DNA of 64,000 bases from SZUA-229 sp964531165 (lineage in GTDB: Bacteria; Pseudomonadota; Gammaproteobacteria; SZUA-229), in assembly GCA_964531165.1 (NCBI GenBank), contig CAZHEA010000006.1:22296-86295 (forward strand), in the 5' to 3' direction. A model generated the notes under the pieces. The model was not told where the DNA came from, searched no databases, and worked only from the letters and a program-made list of their open reading frames with translations. Positions 1-9,339 of this stretch are shown piece after piece (position 1 is the stretch's first letter; the number at the start of each line of letters is the position of its first letter). The translations under genes and the position numbers were made by a program.

Positions 1-2
1 GA

Positions 3-944
3 CTGGTTCCCGAAGCAGGTATTGAAGTTGACTGGTTGGGCATGAGTGGTCTGCGTGGCAAGGGTATTTTTACATTATTATTGGCACCGATGAAAATCAT
101 CATGGCCTGTTATCAGGCCATAAAAATAATCCGCAAGCGTAAACCATCAGTGATTTTAGGTATGGGGGGGTTTGTGTCTGCCCCAGGTGGTGTAATGGCA
201 TGGCTGACTCACGTGCCATTACTCATTCATGAACAAAATGCCGTACCGGGCATGAGTAATCGTATATTGTCAAAAATGGCCAGTAGAGTAATGGAAGCAT
301 TTCCTAATAGCTTTAAGACGAAAAGTTTGCATGTGGGAAATCCGGTGAGACGCTCAATAACAACCTTGTCGTCACCACAACAACGCAATAAAGAGCGTGA
401 GGGTGCTTTGCGAATTCTTGTGTTTGGCGGCAGTTTAGGTGCGGCCCGTTTAAATGAAATTGTGCCACAGGCCTGCGCTAATATTTTGCATGATCATAAG
501 CTGCAGATAAAGCATCAGGCTGGCCCGGGAAATTTTGATCAGACACGGATGAATTATGCACAGTTAAGAGTGAAAGCTGAGGTGCTGGAATATATCGATA
601 ATATGGACGAGATGTATGCCTGGGCAGATCTGGTTATCTGCCGCTCAGGAGCCATGACAGTATCTGAATTAGCAGCGGCGGGTGTTGCATCTATTCTGGT
701 ACCATATCCATTTGCGGTGGACGATCATCAAACTTTTAATGCAAAATATTTAAGTGATGCGGGTGCCGCCATTTTAATCAAACAGGATGACTTAAATGTC
801 GAATCATTAGTTGATGTCCTGCAAAATATGAGTCGGGAAGTAACACTTGAAATGGCAAATATTGCTAGAAAACTCGGTATGCCTGAATCCACCAAACTGG
901 TTGCAGAAGAATGCTTAATGGCAGGAGGTTTTGATGTTAATTGA
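3..944 (+). CDS. murG: MurG, UDP-GlcNAc lipid I transferase (5' partial)
   Basis: Transfers GlcNAc from UDP-GlcNAc to lipid I on the cytoplasmic face of the membrane, giving lipid II. The frame is open from the window edge (LVPEAGIEVDWL precedes the first internal start candidates), so the N-terminus lies outside the window. Visible family signatures are LGMGGFVSAPGG, HEQNAVPGMSN, the GGSLGAARLNE loop and CRSGAMTVSELAAAG followed by the UDP-GlcNAc pocket region. By comparison with E. coli MurG about 50 residues are missing at the front. It overlaps the murC start by 11 bases, which suggests translational coupling. Family assignment is secure; the fold and reaction come from family knowledge. 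Confidence 0.97.
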   Translation: MVPEAGIEVDWLGMSGLRGKGIFTLLLAPMKIIMACYQAIKIIRKRKPSVILGMGGFVSAPGGVMAWLTHVPLLIHEQNAVPGMSNRILSKMASRVMEAFPNSFKTKSLHVGNPVRRSITTLSSPQQRNKEREGALRILVFGGSLGAARLNEIVPQACANILHDHKLQIKHQAGPGNFDQTRMNYAQLRVKAEVLEYIDNMDEMYAWADLVICRSGAMTVSELAAAGVASILVPYPFAVDDHQTFNAKYLSDAGAAILIKQDDLNVESLVDVLQNMSREVTLEMANIARKLGMPESTKLVAEECLMAGGFDVN

Positions 945-2343
945 AACTCATCCGATGCGTAAGATACAGCGTGTGCATTTTGTTGGTATCGGTGGTGTTG
1001 GCATGTGCGGCATTGCCGAAGTATTACTGAATCTAGGCTATGGAGTTTCAGGCTCTGATGTAAAAGAAAATGCAGCCATAAAACGATTATTGAAGCAGGG
1101 TGCAACAGTTTTTATTGGTCAGAAAGCCAGTAATGTGAAAGACGTTGAGGTGGTTGTTGTATCAACTGCAATATCAAAAGATAACGTCGAAGTTGTAGCG
1201 GCAAAAGAGCATAGAATACCGGTTATTCGTCGCGCTGAAATGCTCGCCGAAATTATGCGTTTCCGCCATGGTATTGCGATTGCTGGAACCCATGGAAAAA
1301 CCACAACTACCAGCTTAACTGCCAGCTTATTAATTGAAGCCGGGCTAGATCCTACCTATGTTATCGGTGGAAAATTAAATAGTGCGGCAACCAATGCAAA
1401 GCTGGGTGAAGGTAAGTATTTTGTAGCGGAAGCAGATGAAAGTGATGCATCCTTTTTATTGCTGCAACCAATGATGGCGGTGGTAACTAATATCGATGCG
1501 GATCACCTTGAAACGCATGATGGTGACTTTGAACGCTATAAACATTCATTTATTGAGTTTTTACACCATCTGCCATTTTATGGTAAAGCGGTGATGTGCC
1601 TGGATGATGCGGAAATAAAAACGATCATGGATGATGTGTCGCGACCGGTGATAACCTATGGAATTGAATCTGATGCTGATGTAAAAGCATTAAATATAAA
1701 ATGTAATGGTATGCAATGTCATTATGATTTGTTGTTACCGGAAGTAGACGGCACAATCCAAATTACATTAAACATGCCAGGTAAACATAATGTTTTAAAC
1801 TCACTGGCAGCGATAAGTGTCGCACATTTACTCGGTGTGAATAGTGCGGTGATGCAAAAGGCATTACAGACATTTGATGGTATTGGCCGGCGCATGCAAC
1901 AGTATGGTGAAATACAGACTGCTAAAGGACATGTATTGTTAGTAGATGATTATGGTCATCATCCAACCGAAATTAAAGCAACACTGGAAGCGGCAAAAAA
2001 TGCCTGGAGTAAGCGCAGAATTGTAGTGGTATTTCAACCGCATCGTTATACCCGTACCCGTGATCTATTTGAAGATTTTAGTAAAGTGCTTTCGCAGGCG
2101 GATGCATTAATCGTAACTGAAATTTATGCGGCAGGTGAAGAGCATATTGCAGGTGCAGATGGCCGTGCACTATGTGCTGCAATACGGGCCAGAGGCAGAG
2201 TAAATCCCGTGTTTGTTGAAGATCTTAATGAATTAAATACATCCATTATGGATGTGATTGAAAATGGCGATGTATTACTGACATTAGGTGCCGGAAGTAT
2301 TGGTGCAATTTCAGAAAAACTACCGCAGGCATTGGCAGAATGA
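934..2343 (+). CDS. murC: MurC, UDP-N-acetylmuramate--L-alanine ligase
   Basis: Cytoplasmic ATP-dependent ligase that adds L-Ala to UDP-MurNAc, the first peptide-stem step. The glycine-rich N-terminal GIGGVGMCGIAEV motif, the ATP loop GTHGKTTTTS (about residues 115-124), the EADESDASF segment and the C-terminal DDYGHHPTEI motif are all present, and the length is normal for the family. I take ATG 934, preceded by AGGAGG five to ten bases upstream, rather than the TTG three bases earlier. The start overlaps the end of murG, and the stop overlaps the murB start, so murG-murC-murB are probably translationally coupled. Confidence 0.97.
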   Translation: MLIETHPMRKIQRVHFVGIGGVGMCGIAEVLLNLGYGVSGSDVKENAAIKRLLKQGATVFIGQKASNVKDVEVVVVSTAISKDNVEVVAAKEHRIPVIRRAEMLAEIMRFRHGIAIAGTHGKTTTTSLTASLLIEAGLDPTYVIGGKLNSAATNAKLGEGKYFVAEADESDASFLLLQPMMAVVTNIDADHLETHDGDFERYKHSFIEFLHHLPFYGKAVMCLDDAEIKTIMDDVSRPVITYGIESDADVKALNIKCNGMQCHYDLLLPEVDGTIQITLNMPGKHNVLNSLAAISVAHLLGVNSAVMQKALQTFDGIGRRMQQYGEIQTAKGHVLLVDDYGHHPTEIKATLEAAKNAWSKRRIVVVFQPHRYTRTRDLFEDFSKVLSQADALIVTEIYAAGEEHIAGADGRALCAAIRARGRVNPVFVEDLNELNTSIMDVIENGDVLLTLGAGSIGAISEKLPQALAE

Positions 2344-3251
2344 TGGTGGCCTCCAGTATGCAAAATTTTAAAGGTAGTTTGCTACTGGATGAGCCCATGG
2401 CGAAGCATACCAGTTGGCGAATTGGCGGCACTGCTGATCAGTTCTATACGCCAGCGGATATAGATGATCTGATTTGTTTTGTCGAGCAGTTAGCAGACAC
2501 TGAAAATATATTCTTTTTAGGCTTAGGCAGTAACCTGCTAGTAAGAGACAGTGGATTTAGAGGTACGGTGATTTCATTAAAAGGAAGTTTGTCTGATATT
2601 GAGTTACTGGATGGAAATGTTTTAAGAGCCGGAGCGGGTACAAGCTGTGCAAAGCTTGCACGTTTTTGCCATCGTAATAATTTAATTGGTGGTGAGTTTT
2701 TTGCAGGTATACCTGGATTGTTAGGTGGAGCCCTGGCGATGAATGCAGGCGCTTTTGGCGGAGAAACCTGGCCGCTGGTTAAATCGGTTACCACGCTGAA
2801 TAAGCAAGGTGAGGTATTTACAAGAACACCTCTGGACTATGAAATAGATTATAGAAATGTGAAATCCATTGATAATGAATGGTTTGTCAGTGCTGATTTG
2901 CAGTTTGAATCTGGAGATGGAGAAGCCGCAGCACAAAGTGTGAAACATTTACTGGCGCAACGTGCAAGTTCACAGCCTACAGGTTTACCCAGTTGTGGTT
3001 CAGTTTTTAAAAATCCGCAAGCAGATTATGCTGCCAGGTTAATTGAAGCCTGTGAGTTAAAAGGTTATGCAATAGGTGGCGCAGTGGTGTCTGAAAAGCA
3101 CGCGAACTTTATTATTAATCGTGGTAGCGCCAAAGCCAGAGATGTAGAAGCGTTAATTTGTTTTATACAGAAAACCGTAAAAAAACAACATGGTATCGAT
3201 TTGCAAACAGAAGTAAAAATTATTGGGGAAGCCGATAATGAGTCGCTTTGA
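2340..3251 (+). CDS. murB: MurB, UDP-N-acetylenolpyruvoylglucosamine reductase
   Basis: FAD- and NADPH-dependent reductase producing UDP-MurNAc. FAD-binding GSNLLVRD and GIPGLLGGALAMNAGAFGGE are followed by YRNVK and the catalytic serine loop PSCGSVFKNP; the C-terminal part has KGYAIGGAVVSEKHANF. At about 303 residues it resembles the shorter type II MurB proteins more than the roughly 340-residue type I enzyme of E. coli. The first ATG overlaps the murC stop in an ATGA arrangement; a second ATG follows directly and another lies six codons in, so the exact N-terminus is uncertain by a few residues. Confidence 0.96.
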   Translation: MMVASSMQNFKGSLLLDEPMAKHTSWRIGGTADQFYTPADIDDLICFVEQLADTENIFFLGLGSNLLVRDSGFRGTVISLKGSLSDIELLDGNVLRAGAGTSCAKLARFCHRNNLIGGEFFAGIPGLLGGALAMNAGAFGGETWPLVKSVTTLNKQGEVFTRTPLDYEIDYRNVKSIDNEWFVSADLQFESGDGEAAAQSVKHLLAQRASSQPTGLPSCGSVFKNPQADYAARLIEACELKGYAIGGAVVSEKHANFIINRGSAKARDVEALICFIQKTVKKQHGIDLQTEVKIIGEADNESL

Positions 3252-4152
3252 AAAAGTTGCAGTATTTATGGGCGGCTGGTCTGCAGAAAGAGAGGTTTCA
3301 TTAAATAGCGGACAGGCCGTATTTGAAGCATTACGTAACCAGGGAATTAATGTCACCGCGATAGATGTAGATCGTAATATTTGTCAGATATTACAGGAAG
3401 GAGAGTTTAGTCACGTGTTTAATATGTTGCACGGACGTGGTGGCGAAGATGGAGTGATCCAGGGGTTTATGGATGTGTTGCAAATCCCCTATACCGGCTC
3501 GGGCGTATTGGGCTCTGCACTGGCCATGGATAAGTTTCGATGCAAACAGTTATGGAAAGCTATAGGTTTACCTACACCGGATTTTATGGAACTGGAAAAT
3601 GCTGCTGATTGTGAGCACGCATTAAAACTACTGGGTTTACCATTGATGATTAAACCGGTGCTGGAAGGTTCCAGTATTGGTATTAGCAAAGTGAATCAGG
3701 CAGAAGAAATGTTACCGGCCTGGGAAAAAGCCCGGCAATGCGGTGGCGTTATTATGGCTGAAAAGTTTATTCAGGGTAAGGAATTTACGGCGGCAATTTT
3801 AGGCGAACAGGTGTTGCCAATGATTTGCCTGGAAACCGACAATGAGTTTTATGATTATCAGGCGAAGTATGTTTCGGATGACACGCGCTATATCTGTCCT
3901 TGCGGGCTGGATGAAAGTACTGAAACGAAATTGGCAGAATTGATGCTCAAATCATTTAAAGCAATTATGGGGGCAGGCTGGGGCCGAGTAGATTTTATGC
4001 TGGATGAATGTCAACAGCCCTGGTTAATTGAAGTGAATACGGTGCCGGGTATGACAAGCCATAGTCTGGTGCCGATGGCAGCAAAACAGGCGGGTATGAC
4101 ATTTGAAATGCTGGTGTTAAAAATACTTCAGGGAGCAGACGTAAATGTTTAA
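3238..4152 (+). CDS. ddl: Ddl, D-alanine--D-alanine ligase
   Basis: ATP-grasp ligase that makes the D-Ala-D-Ala dipeptide for the peptidoglycan stem. Visible signatures are LHGRGGEDGVIQG near the N-terminus, EGSSIGISKV in the omega-loop region, EFYDYQAKY (the tyrosine expected for D-Ala rather than D-Lac as second substrate) and EVNTVPGMTSHSLVP at the end. ATG 3238 is chosen because it follows a GGGGAAG ribosome site and gives the usual MSRFEKVAVFMGG start; an in-frame TTG 15 bases upstream lies deep inside murB. It overlaps murB by 14 bases and ftsQ by 8. Confidence 0.96.
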   Translation: MSRFEKVAVFMGGWSAEREVSLNSGQAVFEALRNQGINVTAIDVDRNICQILQEGEFSHVFNMLHGRGGEDGVIQGFMDVLQIPYTGSGVLGSALAMDKFRCKQLWKAIGLPTPDFMELENAADCEHALKLLGLPLMIKPVLEGSSIGISKVNQAEEMLPAWEKARQCGGVIMAEKFIQGKEFTAAILGEQVLPMICLETDNEFYDYQAKYVSDDTRYICPCGLDESTETKLAELMLKSFKAIMGAGWGRVDFMLDECQQPWLIEVNTVPGMTSHSLVPMAAKQAGMTFEMLVLKILQGADVNV

Positions 4153-4993
4153 TAAAACAAAAAAGCCAGTGTCCGGAAATCGTAAAGTGACAAGACAGGT
4201 TGGGCGAAAGTCCAGTGGTCAGGCGATGCGAGGAGAAAAAGTTAAAAAGCGCAATTTCACTAAAATAGCTAATCGTTTTAAAGAATTTCTGGTGTTGTTA
4301 TGGCGCCCCAAACTAATATCCAGCGTAAGTGTTTTAGTATTTGGTTTGTTCATATATGAAAATGTGAATATGGATAATGTGTTACCAATAAAATTTATAA
4401 AGATTGAAGGTGAGTTTGCATTTTTAAATAAAGATCAGTTAGAGCGTCAAACAATACCGGTACTTAACGGTGGTTTTTTTAATGTGAATTTAGCAAATAT
4501 TAGAAATGAGTTAGTTGGTTTGCCATGGGTGGAAGATGTATCGGTTAGAAGGCAATGGCCAGATTCATTACAGGTTAGAGTCATTGAGCAGAAACCAGTG
4601 GTGTTATGGGGAGAAAAAGCGCTGATTAGTGCAAAAGGAAAATTGTTTGAACCATCACAAAAGCCGGCATTAAATCTGCCGCAGTTGTCTGGCCCACAGG
4701 GTCAACATGAAGTGATGTTGAAAGAGCTGGCACGCATGCAGGCATGGTTGCTGGAAACCGGATTACATATAAAACGCATAGAACTGAATGCAAGGCGTTC
4801 ATGGATATTAACCATGACAACAGGAATGCAATTACGACTGGGGCGAGAGCAAATGCATGAACGACTAAATCGTTTTGTTTCTGTATATAAAGAAACATTA
4901 GAAGCAGAAGTGTTAAAAAAATCGGCGCGTGAAATTAAATATATTGATATGCGATATACCAATGGCTTAGCTGTTGCCTGGAACGAGGCGTAA
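4145..4993 (+). CDS. ftsQ: FtsQ, divisome membrane protein
   Basis: Bitopic divisome protein that links FtsA/FtsZ-side assembly with FtsL and FtsB in the periplasm. A basic cytoplasmic N-terminus (about 50 residues) is followed by one hydrophobic segment (roughly residues 56-74) and a POTRA domain beginning FIKIEGEFAFLNKDQL, with LPWVEDVSVRRQWPDSLQV typical of FtsQ. Length of 282 residues is ordinary. It sits between ddl and ftsA as in other gammaproteobacterial dcw clusters. The basic N-terminal tail is somewhat long, but no better downstream start is evident. Confidence 0.95.
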   Translation: MFNKTKKPVSGNRKVTRQVGRKSSGQAMRGEKVKKRNFTKIANRFKEFLVLLWRPKLISSVSVLVFGLFIYENVNMDNVLPIKFIKIEGEFAFLNKDQLERQTIPVLNGGFFNVNLANIRNELVGLPWVEDVSVRRQWPDSLQVRVIEQKPVVLWGEKALISAKGKLFEPSQKPALNLPQLSGPQGQHEVMLKELARMQAWLLETGLHIKRIELNARRSWILTMTTGMQLRLGREQMHERLNRFVSVYKETLEAEVLKKSAREIKYIDMRYTNGLAVAWNEA

Positions 4994-4997
4994 CAAA

Positions 4998-6233
4998 ATG
5001 AATAAAAAAACAGATAAAAATTTAATTGTCGGATTGGATATCGGAACTTCAAAAGTGGTTGCGATAGTCGGTGAAATAACCACAGAAGGCGAGATTGAAA
5101 TTATTGGTTTAGGTTCGCATCCATCGAAGGGGTTGAAAAAAGGTGTGGTGGTGAATATAGAGTCGACAGTGCAGTCGATTCAACGCGCAGTTGAAGAAGC
5201 TGAGTTGATGGCGGGCTGCCAGATTAATTCAGTTTACGCGGGTATAGCCGGTAGCCATATTAAAAGTATTAACTCACACGGTATTGTTGCTATTAAAGAT
5301 CGTGAAGTTAGCGAAATGGATTTAGACCGGGTAATAGATGCAGCACGGGCGGTAGCTATTCCTGCTGATCAGAGAATTCTACATATACTTCCGCAGGAAT
5401 TTATTATTGATACGCAGGAAGGAATACGTGAACCGATAGGCATGTCCGGTGTGCGCCTGGAAGCCAAAGTGCACCTGGTTACCGGTGCTGTTGGGGCTGC
5501 TCAAAACATTATTAAATGTGTACGGCGTTGCGGTTTGGAAGTTGATGACATTATTCTGGAACAGTTGGCATCAAGTTACTCAGTATTAACCGAGGATGAG
5601 AAAGAGCTGGGTGTGTGTCTGGTTGATATTGGTGGTGGTACTACTGATATTGCGGTGTTCTCGGAAGGTGCTATCAAACACACAGCAGTGATACCCATTG
5701 CCGGTGATCAGGTAACCAATGATATTGCAGTAGCCCTGCGTACACCAACCCAGTATGCGGACGAAATAAAAATTAAATATGCCTGTGCATTACGTCAGTT
5801 AGCTAATGCAGATGAAACCATTGAGGTACCAAGTGTCGGCGATCGACCGCCGCGTAAGTTATCACGTCAAACTTTGGCAGAAGTGGTTGAGCCTCGTTAC
5901 GATGAGTTGCTGAGCTTAGTGCAGGCGGAATTAAGAAAAAGTGGTTTCGAAGATATTATTGCTGCGGGCATTGTAATGACCGGCGGCAGTTCAAAAATGG
6001 ATGGTGTTGTGGATTTAGCAGAAGAAATTTTCCACATGCCGGTACGCCTCGGTTCTCCGCAGTATGTGAGTGGTTTATCCGATGTGGTATCTAATCCAAT
6101 ACACGCAACCGGCGTGGGTTTGTTGTTATTTGGAGAGCAGCACCAAAGCGGCGGTACTCAATATTTCTCAAATGAAGGGGGCATGAAAGGCACATGGGAA
6201 CGAATGAAAAACTGGTTCCAGGGGAACTTTTAA
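4998..6233 (+). CDS. ftsA: FtsA, actin-like FtsZ membrane tether
   Basis: Actin-family ATPase that anchors FtsZ polymers to the membrane. The sequence has the phosphate-1 loop VGLDIGTSKVVAIVGE, phosphate-2 segment VDIGGGTTDIAVF, the adenosine-loop GIVMTGGSSKMDGV, and a C-terminal amphipathic tail (ERMKNWFQGNF) as expected for the membrane-targeting helix. ATG 4998 gives the standard MNKKTDKNLIVGLDIG N-terminus; the frame is open upstream to a TTG at 4974 but that lies within ftsQ. It starts four bases after the ftsQ stop. Confidence 0.97.
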   Translation: MNKKTDKNLIVGLDIGTSKVVAIVGEITTEGEIEIIGLGSHPSKGLKKGVVVNIESTVQSIQRAVEEAELMAGCQINSVYAGIAGSHIKSINSHGIVAIKDREVSEMDLDRVIDAARAVAIPADQRILHILPQEFIIDTQEGIREPIGMSGVRLEAKVHLVTGAVGAAQNIIKCVRRCGLEVDDIILEQLASSYSVLTEDEKELGVCLVDIGGGTTDIAVFSEGAIKHTAVIPIAGDQVTNDIAVALRTPTQYADEIKIKYACALRQLANADETIEVPSVGDRPPRKLSRQTLAEVVEPRYDELLSLVQAELRKSGFEDIIAAGIVMTGGSSKMDGVVDLAEEIFHMPVRLGSPQYVSGLSDVVSNPIHATGVGLLLFGEQHQSGGTQYFSNEGGMKGTWERMKNWFQGNF

Positions 6234-6247
6234 AGACGACGAAAATG

Positions 6248-6272
6248 CCACCCGAAATTAATGTTTGGGTGG
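6248..6272 (+). other. Hairpin in the ftsA-ftsZ intergenic region
   Basis: CCACCC (6248-6253) pairs with GGGTGG (6267-6272), and AAA/TTT just inside can extend the stem across one bulged G. No T-run follows, so it is not a standard intrinsic terminator. It lies 74 bases upstream of the ftsZ start and might influence transcript processing or ftsZ stoichiometry; that is inference. Confidence 0.5.
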
Positions 6273-6345
6273 AACGAAATATAAAAAATAATGGCTGGAC
6301 AAAATTACATTGTCTGACAAATAAAATAAATGAGGAGATAGCATA

Positions 6346-7482
6346 ATGTTTGAATTGATGGATTCAGTTGCTCAAGACGCAGTCATAAAAGTGGTTGGTG
6401 TTGGCGGCGGCGGTGGCAATGCAGTTACGCATATGATGTCTACAGGAATAGAAGGTGTTGATTTTATTTGCGCAAATACCGATGCCCAGGCACTGACGAA
6501 AATCAGTGGTGCGACATCATTACAAATAGGCACGAATATTACAAAAGGTTTAGGCGCAGGTGCTAACCCGGATGTCGGGCGTCAGGCCGCATTAGAAGAT
6601 CGTGAACGCATTCAGGAGATTATTATGGGTGCGGATATGATTTTTGTTACTGCGGGTATGGGCGGCGGCACCGGCACCGGTGCCGCACCGGTTGTTGCAC
6701 AAATTGCCAGAGATATGGGCATACTTTGTGTAGGCGTTGTGACTAAGCCGTTTGTATTTGAGGGTGCGAATCGCATGAAGATTGCACAGCAGGGCATTCA
6801 GGAGTTAAGTCAGCATGTAGATTCTTTAATTACCATTCCAAACGATAAACTGTTGAGTGTTTATGGTCGTGAATTTGACTTAATGAATGCTTTTAATGGT
6901 GCTAATGATGTACTGCATAATGCCGTACAGGGTATCACCGAGCTGATCACTCATCCGGGTGTTATTAATGTCGATTTCGCTGACGTACGTACGGTGATGT
7001 CACAAAACGGTATGGGCATGATGGGTTCTGGCTTAGCGACGGGTGAAAATCGTGCAAGCCTGGCGGCAGAAGCAGCAGTTGCCAGCCCATTATTAGAAGA
7101 TGTCAATATTGCAGGTGCTCGCGGTATTCTGGTGAATGTTACCGGCACTAATTTAACACTGGGTGAGTTTGAAGATATCGGTGCAATCATTAGCTCGTTT
7201 GCTTCTGATGAAGCGATTGTTGTTATGGGAACTGCAATTGATCCGGATTTAGAGGATGAATTACGCGTCACCGTAGTGGCAACAGGATTAGGGCATCAGG
7301 TACAGAATCTGACTAAAGACCCGATGAAAATTGTTAAGCGTACAACAACCGGTGATGTGGATTATGGTGATTATGATAAGCCGACCATTCAGCGTAATAA
7401 AGCAGCAGGCGATGGACTAAGTGCTTCGCTGGATGACGATATGCTGGATATCCCTGCATTTTTACGACGTCAGGCGGATTAA
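6346..7482 (+). CDS. ftsZ: FtsZ, tubulin-like cell division GTPase
   Basis: Cytoskeletal GTPase that forms the Z-ring. GVGGGGGNAV lies near residue 18, the tubulin signature GGGTGTG at about residues 106-112, and NVDFADVRTVM in the T7/synergy region. The variable linker is short, and the protein ends with LDIPAFLRRQAD, the conserved C-terminal peptide bound by FtsA, ZipA and, in this cluster's context, ZapD. A GAGGAG ribosome site precedes ATG 6346. The 112-base gap to ftsA could hold a dedicated promoter. Confidence 0.98.
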   Translation: MFELMDSVAQDAVIKVVGVGGGGGNAVTHMMSTGIEGVDFICANTDAQALTKISGATSLQIGTNITKGLGAGANPDVGRQAALEDRERIQEIIMGADMIFVTAGMGGGTGTGAAPVVAQIARDMGILCVGVVTKPFVFEGANRMKIAQQGIQELSQHVDSLITIPNDKLLSVYGREFDLMNAFNGANDVLHNAVQGITELITHPGVINVDFADVRTVMSQNGMGMMGSGLATGENRASLAAEAAVASPLLEDVNIAGARGILVNVTGTNLTLGEFEDIGAIISSFASDEAIVVMGTAIDPDLEDELRVTVVATGLGHQVQNLTKDPMKIVKRTTTGDVDYGDYDKPTIQRNKAAGDGLSASLDDDMLDIPAFLRRQAD

Positions 7483-7735
7483 ACTTTCTATGATATAAAG
7501 TGTCAGTTAATAGCAGCAAGACAGGTATTGAAGTTAATGTAACATCTAAAATATGTGCGCGAGATTCATGTTTTATCTGTATATTTGCCTATAATACTTG
7601 TCTAGCAGGATAATATGTTCAAATTATGACAAAACCATGTATAATCTGTGCAAATTTTCCCCAGCTAGGCAATGTTGAGATTTATCGCTTTGCTTTAGTG
7701 CCGCCATAAAATGGCCTTTATTTAGGAATATTGAC

Positions 7736-8647
7736 TTGATTTGTCAACGCACCATTAAAAATGTAATTCGTGCAACCGGTGTTGGTTTGCACACAGGTAA
7801 CAAAGTTTACCTGACTCTGCGCCCGGCTATGCCTGATACGGGCATTGTGTTTCGACGTGTAGATTTAGATCAGCCAGTAGATATTCACGCCAAAGCGGAG
7901 AATGTTTGCGATACCAAGTTGTCAACTACGATTGGTGAAAACGGTGTAAAAGTCTCTACTGTTGAGCATTTATTATCAGCTATGGCAGGTTTGGGAATTG
8001 ATAATGCATATGTTGATGTGAGTGCTGGCGAAGTGCCAATTATGGATGGCAGTTCAGGTCCATTTGTATTTTTATTGCAATCGGCAGGTATTGTTGAGCA
8101 GAAAGTCGCAAAGCGTTTTATCCGAATCAAAAAAGAAATTTTAGTTGAAGAAGAAGGAAAATGGGCGAAATTCGAACCATTTGAAGGCTTTAAAGTCGCT
8201 TTTACAATTGATTTTAATCACCCGGTTTTTAATGGGTCGCCTCAGAAAGCGGAAATAGACTTTTCTTCAACCTCATTTGTAAAAGAAGTTAGTCGTGCCC
8301 GTACATTCGGCTTTATGAGTGATTTCGAAAAACTTCGTGAAAATAATCTTGCACTTGGTGCAAGCCTCGACAATGCCATTGGTGTTGATGATTTTCGAGT
8401 ATTAAATGAAGATGGCCTGAGATATCAGGATGAATTTGTAAAGCATAAGATACTGGATGCCATTGGTGATTTGTATTTATTGGGGCATAGCTTAATCGGT
8501 GCTTATTCGGGTTTCCGTTCAGGGCATGGGCTTAATAATGCCCTGCTGAAAAGTCTGATCGCGAATACTGATGCATGGGAAGAAGTGACATTTGAAGATG
8601 AAGCTGCAGTATCGCCTATTTCATATTCTAAGCCGGTACATGCATAG
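7736..8647 (+). CDS. lpxC: LpxC, UDP-3-O-acyl-GlcNAc deacetylase
   Basis: Zinc deacetylase that catalyses the committed step of lipid A synthesis. Zinc/catalytic signatures are STVEHLLSAMAG (His about 78), the FVKHKILDAIGD segment (His and Asp about 237-241) and SGHGLNN (His about 264). The start is a TTG: MICQRTIKNVIRATGVGLH matches the family N-terminus (E. coli MIKQRTL...) and AGGA at 7724-7727 is correctly spaced, with no in-frame ATG nearby. A 253-base gap separates it from ftsZ, so it probably has its own promoter. It ends at a strong bidirectional terminator. Confidence 0.97.
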   Translation: MICQRTIKNVIRATGVGLHTGNKVYLTLRPAMPDTGIVFRRVDLDQPVDIHAKAENVCDTKLSTTIGENGVKVSTVEHLLSAMAGLGIDNAYVDVSAGEVPIMDGSSGPFVFLLQSAGIVEQKVAKRFIRIKKEILVEEEGKWAKFEPFEGFKVAFTIDFNHPVFNGSPQKAEIDFSSTSFVKEVSRARTFGFMSDFEKLRENNLALGASLDNAIGVDDFRVLNEDGLRYQDEFVKHKILDAIGDLYLLGHSLIGAYSGFRSGHGLNNALLKSLIANTDAWEEVTFEDEAAVSPISYSKPVHA

Positions 8648-8670
8648 TCGTTAATTAATATATATGATTC

Positions 8671-8712
8671 CATTAAAAAAGCCCCGAATGAAAGTTCAGG
8701 GCTTTTTTAATG
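8671..8712. terminator. Bidirectional intrinsic terminator between lpxC and the DUF721 gene
   Basis: A 14-bp perfect stem (CATTAAAAAAGCCC at 8671-8684 and its complement at 8699-8712) with a 14-base loop. A and T runs flank the GC core, so it works as an intrinsic terminator in both directions for the convergent genes. Confidence 0.9.
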
Positions 8713-8739
8713 GAGCTGATTTTATGTGACCTTAAGCGG

Positions 8740-9153
8740 TTAGTGCTTTTTATGTCGTGAAAGCTTTAATAAGGCAGCCTGCAAATCGGGATCCGAAACA
8801 CAATTTGCGGTTGATTCTATTAAATTTGCATTTTTCTCGCTCAAAGTACGAAATACCGGTGGTTTTTCTTCAATTGTGCGTTTTTCGGGAGTCAATCTCA
8901 GAGTAACCCGATTAAGTTTTATACCAGCATGCTGGTGCAGGGCTTCAAGTATTGTGTGACTGTACATGCGTAGGCGGGTTTGCCAAACCGGGGAATCGGT
9001 TAATATAATTAACTGGTTGTCACGAATATCGGCAATTTCCATATGATCATGGCAATCAATGGGCAGTGAGATTTTGACGGCACGATTCAGGCGGGTTAAT
9101 TCTTGTGCCTTTTTTCTAAATTTAAGGCTTAGTTTTTCGGTGATTTTGTCCAT
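8740..9153 (-). CDS. DUF721 protein, DciA-like
   Basis: Small 137-residue DUF721-family protein. DciA, a member of the family, is the DnaB helicase loader/operator in most bacteria lacking DnaC. Residues 35-100 (SLPIDCHDHMEIADIRDNQL, DSPVWQTRLRMYSHTILEAL) follow the family's beta-strand and KH-like helix pattern. Its place between lpxC and the M23 peptidase/secA matches the position of the DUF721 gene in Pseudomonas. The function is inferred from the family and synteny; the short tail is unlike the long tail of many DciA proteins. Confidence 0.75.
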   Translation of the reverse strand: MDKITEKLSLKFRKKAQELTRLNRAVKISLPIDCHDHMEIADIRDNQLIILTDSPVWQTRLRMYSHTILEALHQHAGIKLNRVTLRLTPEKRTIEEKPPVFRTLSEKNANLIESTANCVSDPDLQAALLKLSRHKKH

Positions 9154-9339
9154 TGTATTCAGTTTACAGGCAATTTTTATTTTAAAAGGCAGGCAAAAGC
9201 TTGTGCTTTGTCTAGTTTATGTCAAAATCACCTGTTCGAGTGAATTATTTTTATAGTTTAACCTGTTATGCAGTCGTATAAACTACTATAATTTATAAGT
9301 TGTTCTTAAGGTTATACATTAACATTAAAGTTTTGATGC

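Noticed and set aside
728..1105. Minus-strand frames within murG/murC and many similar frames inside other genes
   Set aside because: These are shadows of well-supported genes, without family signatures or ribosome sites.
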